The notes: generated by a model not told the origin, from the letters alone. A stretch of DNA of 7,084 nucleotides from Rhodoferax sp. (GCA_017880985.1 JADGRK010000127.1:1-7084); one strand, 5' to 3'; counted from the stretch's first letter, positions 1 through 6,540 are shown. Made by a program: numbers and translations.

Positions 1-647
1 GCCGCCGCCCGGGAGGCCGTCGCAAAGCGCTGCAACTGCGTGGCCTGTTGGGCGGTGCCCCAGGCCGCGGCATAGGGCTCGGTGTAGAGCTCGACGCGGT
101 CGGCCCCGACCGCCCTGGCCCCCGCCATGGCGGCTGGATCGGCATCCATGAACAGGCTCACCCGCAGACCCCAGGTGTGAGCTTGCGCGATCAGACTCTG
201 CAGGCGATTGGCATCGCTGGGGAAACTCCAGCCATGATCGCTGGTGAACTGGCCCTCTGAGTCAGGCACAAAAGTGACTTGATGGACGGGTAATTTGTGC
301 GCCACCAGCTCATGCACCACATCCATCAAGTTGTGCAAGGGATTGCCCTCGATGTTGAACTCACGCTCGGGCCAGGCTTGCAACAGCTCGGCCAGGTCGC
401 GCACGTCAGCGCTGCGGATATGGCGCTGGTCCGGGCGCGGATGCACCGTGATGCCATGCGCACCCGCCTGCAAGCACAGCGTGGCGGCCCGCGTGACGCT
501 GGGGATGCCCAAGTGGCGCGTGTTGCGCACCAGAGCGACTTTGTTGAGGTTGACGGAGAGCGCTGTCCGCGCCGCCTGGCCGCCCAAAGGCGCGGAAGCC
601 CCCGCGGGGGGCAGCGTATTACACGTAGTGGAAAGCGTGGGGGTCAT
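1..647 (-). CDS. pdxJ: Pyridoxine 5'-phosphate synthase, N-terminal 215 codons (partial)
   Basis: PdxJ condenses 1-deoxyxylulose 5-phosphate with 3-amino-2-oxopropyl phosphate to give pyridoxine 5'-phosphate, the last ring-forming step of the DXP-dependent vitamin B6 pathway, in the cytoplasm. The translation shows the PdxJ core: ALSVNLNKVALVRNTR (res 29-44), ITVHPRPDQRHIR (66-78, with the conserved active-site His at 69), EFNIEGNP (96-103, conserved Glu 100), TFVPDSEGQ (125-133) and RVELYTEPYA (184-193). The C-terminal part, including the second catalytic His of the family, lies beyond the left edge. The ATG is 2 nt after the recO stop and has no clear Shine-Dalgarno sequence, so translation probably depends on re-initiation. 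Residues 1 to about 27 are oddly Pro/Ala/Thr-rich and are encoded by a dispersed 66-bp repeat; the normal family N-terminus begins near residue 28. No better in-frame ATG exists downstream. Identity is firm; the exact start is less so. Confidence 0.95.
   Translation of the reverse strand, partial: MTPTLSTTCNTLPPAGASAPLGGQAARTALSVNLNKVALVRNTRHLGIPSVTRAATLCLQAGAHGITVHPRPDQRHIRSADVRDLAELLQAWPEREFNIEGNPLHNLMDVVHELVAHKLPVHQVTFVPDSEGQFTSDHGWSFPSDANRLQSLIAQAHTWGLRVSLFMDADPAAMAGARAVGADRVELYTEPYAAAWGTAQQATQLQRFATASRAA
578..643 (+). repeat. Dispersed 66-bp GC-rich repeat, copy A (inside 5' end of pdxJ)
   Basis: Starts GGCCGCCCAAAGG, contains the perfect palindrome CCCCCGCGGGGG (599-610) followed by GCAG, and ends AAAGCGTGGGGG. 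It aligns along its whole length with copies B and C in this window. It lies wholly inside pdxJ and encodes its first residues; the base pairs just beyond its G-run end form the pdxJ start codon. I recall similar short repeats with a GCGTGGGGG end in many Comamonadaceae intergenic regions, but their function is not known to me. Confidence 0.85.
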
Positions 648-649
648 AT

Positions 650-1399
650 CTATAGAGATTGCAGGTCGATCATCATTTGCCGGGTGCGCAAGGTGTGTAC
701 CCCGCAATGGTAATTCAACAGCGCGCGCAACTGGGGTTTGAGTTCTGCCATCACCTCCGAGCAGGCACGCAAGGTCGCAGTGAACGGTGCCCGGTCTGCC
801 AGTGACTGCTGCAAGGCGACCCATTGCGCGCCGCTCAGGCTGGCCGCGTCGGCCGCGTTGGTTTGTCGCAAACCACCCTCTGGTACCAGGCTGTAGCGAT
901 GCTCCGGGTCGAGCGCAAGCAGCGTCAGGGTCTGGGCATTGAGCAGCGGCAGCAGCCCGATTTCACGCAACAGCAGCAATTCAAAGGCGCGCAGCGCCGA
1001 CTGCAAAGCCTCACCATGTTCGGAGGCAATCACCTGCACCACATTGGCATAGACGTCAAACAGGCCCGAATGCGGATCGTCGCGTGCCAGCAGCGTCAGC
1101 AGGAGTTCATTGAGGTAATAGCCCGACATCAGCGCGTCCCCGGTCGGCATCACATGGCCGCCCTGCCACTCCGCGCCTTTGAGCGTGCGGATTTCGGCAT
1201 CGCCACCAAACGACACATGCAGCGGTTGCAGCGGCAACAAAATGGGTCGAAAACTCGAACTGGGCCGCTTGACGCCTTTGGCCACCAGCGCAATGCGACC
1301 GTAGTGGCGTGTGAATACTTCCAGAATCAGGCTCGACTCGCTCCAGTCGTAGCGGTGCAGCACATAGGCCGGCTCACCCGAGATGCGTTTCGTGGCCAC
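650..1399 (-). CDS. recO: DNA repair and recombination mediator RecO
   Basis: RecO loads RecA onto SSB-coated single-stranded DNA together with RecR (RecFOR pathway), anneals complementary strands, and acts in gap and break repair on the nucleoid. The protein (249 aa from this start) has the RecO opening ATKRISGEPAYVLHRYDWSE, the OB-fold motif YGRIALVAKGVKRPSS (about res 33-48), then a helical C-terminal domain with LNELLLTLLARDDPH (about 96-110) and a usual family ending. No zinc-binding cysteine cluster is visible, which is common in proteobacterial RecO. I chose the GTG at 1397-1399 because it begins the conserved family N-terminus. A TTG at 1427-1429 would add 10 residues (GRPGAGLIR region) encoded by a dispersed repeat. 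The frame is open all the way back to the era stop, but with no ATG. No strong Shine-Dalgarno sequence precedes either start. The stop is 2 nt before the pdxJ ATG, suggesting coupling. Confidence 0.93.
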   Translation of the reverse strand: MATKRISGEPAYVLHRYDWSESSLILEVFTRHYGRIALVAKGVKRPSSSFRPILLPLQPLHVSFGGDAEIRTLKGAEWQGGHVMPTGDALMSGYYLNELLLTLLARDDPHSGLFDVYANVVQVIASEHGEALQSALRAFELLLLREIGLLPLLNAQTLTLLALDPEHRYSLVPEGGLRQTNAADAASLSGAQWVALQQSLADRAPFTATLRACSEVMAELKPQLRALLNYHCGVHTLRTRQMMIDLQSL

Positions 1400-1418
1400 A
1401 CGAATCAGGCCAGCGCCG

Positions 1419-1485
1419 GGCCGCCCCAAGCAGGCCTGGGCCCCCGCGGGGGGCAGTGAAGCACATGCAATGGCGAACGTGGGGG
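1419..1485 (+). repeat. Dispersed 67-bp GC-rich repeat, copy B (era-recO junction)
   Basis: Starts GGCCGCCCCAAG, contains CCCCCGCGGGGG (1441-1452) followed by GCAG, and ends AACGTGGGGG, 7 nt from the era stop codon. Same orientation as copy A. It fills nearly all of the gap between era and the conserved start of recO. Read on the minus strand it has no stop codon in the recO frame. The palindrome could form a GC-rich stem in the operon mRNA, but no U-run follows it, so it is not a standard intrinsic terminator. Confidence 0.85.
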
Positions 1486-1492
1486 CTTCATT

Positions 1493-2554
1493 TCATTGGT
1501 AGCCAAAGCTGCGTACCCGCGCTTCGTCATCGGCCCAGCCGGAACGCACCTTGACCCACAACTCAATGAAGACTTTGGCGTCCAGCGCCTTCTCCAGCTC
1601 GACGCGGGTCTCGGTGCCTATGCGCTTGATGCGCTCGCCCTTATCGCCAATCACCATCGCCTTGTGCGTGTCGCGCTCGACCACGATGGTGGCGGCAATT
1701 TTGAGCAGGCGCTTTTGTTTGCCACGACCGGCCTCCTCTTCAAACTTGTCGATCACCACGGTGGAGGTGTAGGGCAACTCGTCCCCGGTGAGACGAAACA
1801 GCTTTTCACGCACGGTCTCGCTGGCCAGAAATTTCTCGCTGCGGTCGGTCAACTCGTCTTCGGCGTACCACCAGTCCTGTTCGGGCAAATACTTTTCGCA
1901 AATACCCAGCAGGCGTTCAATGTCTTTGGCGTTCTTGGCCGACATCGGCACAAACTCGGCAAACGGGTGGCGCTGCTGCATCTCCTGCAACCAGGGCGCA
2001 ATGTCGGCGCGGCGCGTGACCTGATCGAGCTTGTTGGCCAGCAGCAGGGTCGGGATGTCTTTGCCCAAAACGCTCAGCACCTTGGCGTCGGCCTGATTGA
2101 ACCTGCCGGCCTCGACCACAAACAAAATCAGATCGACATCACCCACGGCGCCGAGCACGGTCTTGTTGAGCGAGCGATTCAGTGCGTTGTTGTGGCGGGT
2201 CTGGAAACCTGGCGTATCAACAAACACAAACTGCGTGGCACCCTGCGTGTGCATGCCGGTAATGCGGTGGCGCGTGGTTTGCGCCTTGCGCGAGGTGATG
2301 CTGATCTTCTGGCCGACCAGGGCGTTGAGCAAGGTCGATTTGCCGACGTTGGGTTTGCCGACGATGGCGATCAGGCCGCAGCGCCGCCCCTCAACAGGGC
2401 TGCTGACAGGCCCGGCCACACGCATGCCTTTGAGCATGCTTTCAACATCATTTTGCCCTTCAGCCCCCGTATCATCTGCGTGAGCAACTATTGATTTAGG
2501 AGCATCAGACGGGCTGACTTTTGATTTTTTGGTGCTTGATTTGGGAGCAGTCAT
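1493..2554 (-). CDS. era: GTPase Era (30S ribosome assembly) with N-terminal extension
   Basis: Era is an essential GTPase that binds the 3' end of 16S rRNA in the maturing 30S subunit and links ribosome assembly to cell-cycle progress. The G motifs are all present: G1 GKPNVGKS (66-73), switch region SRKAQTTRHRI (88-98), G3 DTPG (113-116), G4 NKLD (174-177) and G5 SAK (205-207). The C-terminal KH domain carries VIGDKGERIKRIG (301-313) and ends RSFGYQ. At 353 aa it is about 50 residues longer than E. coli Era (301). The excess is a Lys/Ser/Asp-rich, probably disordered N-terminus (res 1 to about 55) before GLIAIVGKPN. The ATG overlaps the rnc stop as ATGA, which supports this start and suggests translational coupling; later in-frame ATGs at res 40 and 44 are alternatives. 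Codon use in the extension looks ordinary. Confidence 0.97.
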   Translation of the reverse strand: MTAPKSSTKKSKVSPSDAPKSIVAHADDTGAEGQNDVESMLKGMRVAGPVSSPVEGRRCGLIAIVGKPNVGKSTLLNALVGQKISITSRKAQTTRHRITGMHTQGATQFVFVDTPGFQTRHNNALNRSLNKTVLGAVGDVDLILFVVEAGRFNQADAKVLSVLGKDIPTLLLANKLDQVTRRADIAPWLQEMQQRHPFAEFVPMSAKNAKDIERLLGICEKYLPEQDWWYAEDELTDRSEKFLASETVREKLFRLTGDELPYTSTVVIDKFEEEAGRGKQKRLLKIAATIVVERDTHKAMVIGDKGERIKRIGTETRVELEKALDAKVFIELWVKVRSGWADDEARVRSFGYQ

Positions 2555-3237
2555 GGTTCGGTTTTTGCCTTGATGGTTTGCAGCATCGCTGCCGCTGCCG
2601 CCTGTTCGCCGGCCCGGCGCGAGCCGCCGATGCCGCGCTCTGAAAAATTGAATTCGATGATTTCACATTCGACATCAAAGGTCTGCTGGTGCGCCGCACC
2701 CAGTGTGCCGACCACCCGATACAGCGGCAAATTCATCTTGCGCGCCTGCAGCCATTCCTGCAGCTCGGTCTTGGGGTCCTTGCCAATGGCTTCCATTTCG
2801 GGGTTGATCTCAACCGCTTTGTACAAGCGCTGCACCAGCCCTTGTGCGGCGGCATAACCCGCATCCAGATAAACCGCCCCAATCACCGCTTCGAGTGCAT
2901 CGGCCAGGATGGAAGGCCGCTTCTTGCCACCGGATTTGGCCTCGCCTTCGCCGAGTCGGATGACCTCGGGCAAACCCAGGCCAAGCGCCAACTGGTGCAG
3001 CGTGTCCTGTTTGACCAGATTGGCGCGCACGCGCGACAAGTCACCCTCGGGCAGCGCACTCAGGCGCTGATACAGCAAATCAGCCACCGCCAGGCCCAGC
3101 ACCGAGTCGCCCAAAAACTCCAGGCGTTCGTTGTGATCGGAGGAAAAACTGCGGTGCGTGACGGCCCGATTCAATAAGCCAATATCGGCAAATTCATGCT
3201 GCAAGCCGCGTTGCAGCGTCGTCAAACCATCATTCAA
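2551..3237 (-). CDS. rnc: Ribonuclease III
   Basis: RNase III cleaves double-stranded RNA: it processes the rRNA precursor, and it matures and degrades structured mRNAs and antisense duplexes. The 228-aa protein has the family signature NERLEFLGDS (36-45) with the metal-binding Glu 40 and Asp 44, the second acidic pair Asp 113 and Glu 116 in LADALEAVIGA, and a C-terminal double-stranded-RNA-binding domain (about 156-223; DPKTELQEWLQ and GIGGSRRAGEQAAAAAML). Length matches E. coli RNase III (226). The start is a TTG at 3235-3237 preceded by GAGG with 7-nt spacing; no in-frame ATG lies near, and an overlapping out-of-frame ATGATG should not be used. It follows the DUF4845 gene by 23 nt and overlaps era by 4 nt. 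The rnc-era pair is widely conserved in proteobacteria. In E. coli RNase III cuts its own operon leader; no equivalent was identified here. Confidence 0.96.
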   Translation of the reverse strand: MNDGLTTLQRGLQHEFADIGLLNRAVTHRSFSSDHNERLEFLGDSVLGLAVADLLYQRLSALPEGDLSRVRANLVKQDTLHQLALGLGLPEVIRLGEGEAKSGGKKRPSILADALEAVIGAVYLDAGYAAAQGLVQRLYKAVEINPEMEAIGKDPKTELQEWLQARKMNLPLYRVVGTLGAAHQQTFDVECEIIEFNFSERGIGGSRRAGEQAAAAAMLQTIKAKTEP

Positions 3238-3260
3238 GCCGACACCTCTTTGCTGTCACG

Positions 3261-3617
3261 CTAGTTGGAACTGGAACGCCCGGTGTATTTGAGCGTCAAG
3301 TAGCCGGGACCGGCCAAGTGAATTTCGCGCTGGTAGGCGAACCTGACGACGATCTTGTCGCCGTCCTTGGTCACGTCAAGGTCCTTGCCCGTGATGGAGC
3401 TGATGTTATCAATCGCTGCCGCCCGGTCAAAAATACTGCGCACTTCAGCCACCGTGTTGCCTTCACTGGCCTTGGTCGCCGCTTTGGCGATGGCCTGGTA
3501 TTCAATCGCCGTGGGCAGAATTTGCGCAGCGATGACGCCGGTGACGGCCAAACAGCCGCCGACCACCAACAGCCCCAAAAATGACATCCCGCGCTGTCTG
3601 GCTTTAGACTGAACCAT
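3261..3617 (-). CDS. DUF4845 family small membrane protein with pilin-like N-terminus
   Basis: A 118-aa protein of the uncharacterised DUF4845 family, which I recall as sitting between lepB and rnc in many beta- and gammaproteobacteria. A short basic N-terminus (SKARQR) is followed by GMSFLGLLVVGGCLAVTGVI (about res 10-29), one hydrophobic segment, then a periplasmic-looking alpha/beta domain of about 85 residues ending in a Ser-rich tail. The Arg-Gly-Met-Ser-Phe start followed by a hydrophobic helix resembles a type IV prepilin cleavage region, but Glu at mature position 5 is replaced by Gly, so processing by PilD is doubtful. I chose the ATG at 3615-3617 over the TTG just before it because AGGAG lies 8 nt upstream. 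The gene follows lepB by 15 nt. Its function is unknown; neighbourhood alone suggests a link to envelope or export, which is inference. Confidence 0.85.
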   Translation of the reverse strand: MVQSKARQRGMSFLGLLVVGGCLAVTGVIAAQILPTAIEYQAIAKAATKASEGNTVAEVRSIFDRAAAIDNISSITGKDLDVTKDGDKIVVRFAYQREIHLAGPGYLTLKYTGRSSSN

Positions 3618-3625
3618 CAACTATT

Positions 3626-3630
3626 CTCCT
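3626..3630 (-). promoter_or_regulatory. Ribosome binding site of the DUF4845 gene
   Basis: AGGAG on the minus strand, 8 nt before the ATG at 3617 and just downstream of the lepB stop at 3633-3635. It is the clearest Shine-Dalgarno sequence in the operon and decides the ATG over the adjacent TTG. Confidence 0.75.
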
Positions 3631-3632
3631 GA

Positions 3633-4598
3633 TCAATTGAACGAGCCGATGCGCTTCAAGTTGCTGAAGTTCATCCAGACAAAAAATGCTTTGCCCACAA
3701 TGTTCTTGTCTGGTACAAAACCCCAGTAGCGCGAGTCCATTGAATTGTCGCGATTGTCACCCATCATGAAGTAGTGTCCTTGCGGCACCTTGCACACCAC
3801 ACCCTCGACACTGTAGCGGCAATTTTGCTTGAACGCAAAGTCATCTGCGCCCGCAACAAAGGCGGGACGGTCATCGTCATTGAGCAGCCGGTGCTGGTGC
3901 TGGCCCAGCGTCTCTTCGAACTGCTTGAAGTAGCGCATTGCATCTTCATCAAAGAACTCGCTCACCGACACGGTCTGGATCACCTGGCCGTTGATGCTCA
4001 AGCGCTTGTTCAGATAAGCGACTTCGTCACCCGGCACACCGACCACGCGCTTGATGTAATCCAGACTGGGCTTGGGCGGATAACGAAACACCATGACATC
4101 ACCGCGTTGTGGCGGCGAGCCTTCGGTGAGCTTGGTGTTGATCACCGGCAGGCGGATGCCATAGTGAAATTTGTTGACCAGAATCAGGTCGCCCACCGCC
4201 AGCGTCGGGATCATGGAGCCCGAAGGAATCTTGAAAGGCTCAAACAGGAACGAGCGCAGAAAAAACACCGCGATGATCACCGGGAACAGCCCGGCCGTCC
4301 AGTCCAGCCACCACGGTTGCGCCAGAATGCGCGCTTTGGCCAGGGCGATGTCCCCATCGACCTGGCTGATGCCGATTTTGCCCAGCTCCTGGCGGCGTTT
4401 AAGGTCCTGAGCTTCCAGCAGCGCGGCCGCTTGTTGGCGCTTTGGCAAAAAATAAAAGCGCTCGGCCAGCCAATAGATGCCAGTCACCACCGTTGCCAAA
4501 AACAACAGCAGGGCAAAGTTGCCTTCGAGCAGGCCAAAGTACCAGGCACCGGCGTAGCCGGCGAAAGCGGCCAGAATCAAAGAAGTTAGGACCTGCAT
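3633..4598 (-). CDS. lepB: Signal peptidase I (leader peptidase)
   Basis: LepB removes signal peptides from Sec- and Tat-exported proteins at the outer face of the inner membrane, using a Ser/Lys dyad. In the 321-aa protein I see two N-terminal hydrophobic segments (about res 2-22 and 28-51), a cytoplasmic charged loop, a third hydrophobic stretch (about 103-117), then the catalytic box FKIPSGSMIPT (122-132) with Ser 128. Lys 183 lies in YIKRVVGVPGD (181-191), and the box GDNRDNSMDSRYWGF spans 280-294. Length is close to E. coli LepB (324). The frame stays open upstream to 4733, but those extra residues come from the lepA tail and repeat C, so the ATG at 4596-4598, starting MQVLTSLILA, is the real start. 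A G-rich stretch (GTGGGGG) contributed by repeat C lies 10 nt upstream and may serve as a weak ribosome binding site. The gene follows lepA by 85 nt. Confidence 0.96.
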   Translation of the reverse strand: MQVLTSLILAAFAGYAGAWYFGLLEGNFALLLFLATVVTGIYWLAERFYFLPKRQQAAALLEAQDLKRRQELGKIGISQVDGDIALAKARILAQPWWLDWTAGLFPVIIAVFFLRSFLFEPFKIPSGSMIPTLAVGDLILVNKFHYGIRLPVINTKLTEGSPPQRGDVMVFRYPPKPSLDYIKRVVGVPGDEVAYLNKRLSINGQVIQTVSVSEFFDEDAMRYFKQFEETLGQHQHRLLNDDDRPAFVAGADDFAFKQNCRYSVEGVVCKVPQGHYFMMGDNRDNSMDSRYWGFVPDKNIVGKAFFVWMNFSNLKRIGSFN

Positions 4599-4608
4599 CA
4601 GAAACTTA

Positions 4609-4674
4609 CCCCCACGCTTGTCGTTGCACGTACTGCGCTGCCCCCCAAGGGGGCTCTCACGCCTTGGGACGGCC
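4609..4674 (-). repeat. Dispersed 66-bp GC-rich repeat, copy C (lepA-lepB junction, inverted)
   Basis: The reverse complement starts GGCCGTCCCAAGGCG, contains GCCCCCTTGGGGGGCAG in the centre and ends CAAGCGTGGGGG. It matches copies A and B but lies in the opposite orientation, so its G-run end points toward lepB. It occupies most of the 85-nt gap between lepA and lepB. In the transcript the C5-TT-G6 core can fold, with no U-run following. The GTGGGGG end lies where the lepB Shine-Dalgarno sequence would be expected. Confidence 0.85.
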
Positions 4675-4683
4675 CGGCGGCCC

Positions 4684-6495
4684 TCAAACATCCACCTGCA
4701 AGATTGCCAAAAATGCCTCTTGCGGCACTTCAACCGAACCGATCTGCTTCATGCGTTTTTTACCTTGCTTTTGTTTATCGAGGAGCTTGCGTTTGCGTGA
4801 AATATCGCCACCGTAACACTTGGCGATCACATTCTTGCGCATGGCTTTGATTGTCTCACGGGCAATGATGTTGGCTCCGATCGCAGCCTGAATCGCCACG
4901 TCGTACATCTGGCGCGAAATAATCTCGCGCATCTTGGCCACCACCGCACGACCGCGAGACTGCGACTGCGAGCGATGCACGATGATCGAGAGCGCATCGA
5001 CCTTGTCACCGTTGAGCAAAATATCGACCTTGACCACATCAGCGGCCCGGTACTCCTTGAACTCATAGTCCATCGACGCGTAGCCGCGCGATACGCTCTT
5101 GAGCTTGTCAAAAAAGTCCAGCACGATTTCAGCCAGCGGCATCTCGTAGGTGAGCATCACCTGGCGGCCGTGGTAAGCCATGTTCATCTGCACACCGCGT
5201 TTCTGGTTGGCCAGCGTCATGACGCCACCGACATAATCTTGCGGCATGTACAAATGAACCGTGACGATCGGCTCGCGCACTTCGTCGAGCCGACCCTGGT
5301 CGGGCATCTTGGCCGGGTTCTCCACCATCTTCACCGTGCCATCGACTTGCACCACCTGGTACTCCACGCTCGGTGCCGTGGTGATCAGGTCCTGGTCAAA
5401 CTCGCGCTCCAGCCGCTCCTGCACAATCTCCATGTGCAGCAAGCCCAGAAAGCCACAGCGAAAGCCAAACCCCAGTGCCTGTGACACTTCGGGCTCATAG
5501 CGCAGCGAGGAGTCGTTGAGCTTGAGCTTTTCCAGGCTGTCGCGCAAGCCTTCGTACTCGCTGGCCTCGCTCGGATAAAGACCGGCAAACACCTGCGGCT
5601 GGATCTCCTTGAAACCGGGCAGTGCCTGCGTCGCCGTGAAAGCCGCACCGCCGGTACCGGGTTTGATCAGGGTGATGGTGTCGCCGACCTTGGCCGCCTG
5701 TAACTCACGAATGCCGGCAATGATGTAGCCCACCTCACCGGCCTCCAGCGCGTCACGCGGCTCATTGGCGGGGGTGAAAACACCCAGACTGTCGGCGTTG
5801 TAGGTGGTGCCGGTGGCCATCATCTTGATGCGCTCGCCCTTGGCCAACCGGCCATCGACCACGCGCACCAGCATCACCACGCCGACATAGGTATCGAACC
5901 AACTATCAACAATCATGGCACGCAAAGGACCCGCAGGGTTGCCTTTGGGCGGCGGAATGCGCGCCACCACGGCTTCGAGAATTTCCTCAATCCCCATGCC
6001 GGTTTTCGCCGAGCAGGCAATCGCGTGGGTAGCATCAATGCCGATCACGTCTTCAATTTCAACTTTCGCATTGTCCGGATCGGCGTTCGGCAAATCCATC
6101 TTGTTGAGCACCGGAACGACCTCAACGCCGAGCTCCAGCGCGGTATAGCAGTTGGCAACCGTCTGCGCTTCCACACCCTGGCTGGCATCGACCACCAGCA
6201 AGGCACCTTCGCACGCCGACAGCGAACGACTCACTTCATAAGAGAAGTCAACGTGCCCCGGTGTGTCGATCAAATTGAGCTTGTAAATCTGTCCATCGAG
6301 GGCTTTGTATTTGAGCGCGGCGGTCTGCGCCTTGATGGTTATCCCACGCTCTTTCTCGATGTCCATCGAGTCCAGCACCTGCGCCTCCATCTCACGCTCC
6401 TGCAAGCCGCCGCAGCGCTGAATCAGGCGATCCGCCAGGGTCGATTTGCCATGATCAATGTGCGCGATGATTGAAAAATTTCTGATGTGATTCAT
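4684..6495 (-). CDS. lepA: Elongation factor 4 (LepA), back-translocating ribosomal GTPase
   Basis: LepA/EF4 is a membrane-associated translational GTPase that binds the ribosome, can catalyse back-translocation, and has been linked to 30S assembly and initiation. The 603-aa protein has all G motifs: AHIDHGKS (11-18), RGIT (50-53), DTPGH (77-81), NKMD (131-134) and SAKTG (162-166). These are followed by the EF-G-like domain II, domains III and V, and the LepA-specific C-terminal domain with RETIKAMRKNV, CYGGDISRKRKLLDKQKQGK and KRMKQIGSVEVPQEAFLAIL. Length matches the family (about 600). The ATG at 6493-6495 is fixed by an in-frame TGA four codons upstream; a TTG directly before it is a less likely start. 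No purine-rich Shine-Dalgarno sequence is present; instead the leader carries CCTCCTT. It is the first gene of the run and probably has its own promoter, since a terminator sits 46 nt upstream. Co-location with lepB is classical. Confidence 0.98.
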   Translation of the reverse strand: MNHIRNFSIIAHIDHGKSTLADRLIQRCGGLQEREMEAQVLDSMDIEKERGITIKAQTAALKYKALDGQIYKLNLIDTPGHVDFSYEVSRSLSACEGALLVVDASQGVEAQTVANCYTALELGVEVVPVLNKMDLPNADPDNAKVEIEDVIGIDATHAIACSAKTGMGIEEILEAVVARIPPPKGNPAGPLRAMIVDSWFDTYVGVVMLVRVVDGRLAKGERIKMMATGTTYNADSLGVFTPANEPRDALEAGEVGYIIAGIRELQAAKVGDTITLIKPGTGGAAFTATQALPGFKEIQPQVFAGLYPSEASEYEGLRDSLEKLKLNDSSLRYEPEVSQALGFGFRCGFLGLLHMEIVQERLEREFDQDLITTAPSVEYQVVQVDGTVKMVENPAKMPDQGRLDEVREPIVTVHLYMPQDYVGGVMTLANQKRGVQMNMAYHGRQVMLTYEMPLAEIVLDFFDKLKSVSRGYASMDYEFKEYRAADVVKVDILLNGDKVDALSIIVHRSQSQSRGRAVVAKMREIISRQMYDVAIQAAIGANIIARETIKAMRKNVIAKCYGGDISRKRKLLDKQKQGKKRMKQIGSVEVPQEAFLAILQVDV

Positions 6496-6540
6496 CAAGG
6501 AGGAGCTTCAAGTGATTGAATTAAAACGTTGCGAACACAT

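Noticed and set aside
599..610. CCCCCGCGGGGG as an intrinsic terminator within the operon
   Set aside because: No T-run follows on the transcribed strand and the palindrome leaves almost no loop; it is the core of the dispersed repeat.
1496..2494. Long plus-strand open frame (332 codons) opposite era
   Set aside because: Antisense shadow of the high-G/C era gene; the minus-strand frame has all G motifs and the KH domain.
3774..4589. 271-codon plus-strand open frame opposite lepB
   Set aside because: Antisense shadow; low-complexity His/Gln/Arg-rich translation typical of reverse frames, while the minus frame is a clear signal peptidase.
4599..4733. Longer lepB start at 4733
   Set aside because: The added 45 residues come from the lepA 3' end and repeat C and bear no family similarity; the ATG at 4598 begins the expected membrane segment.
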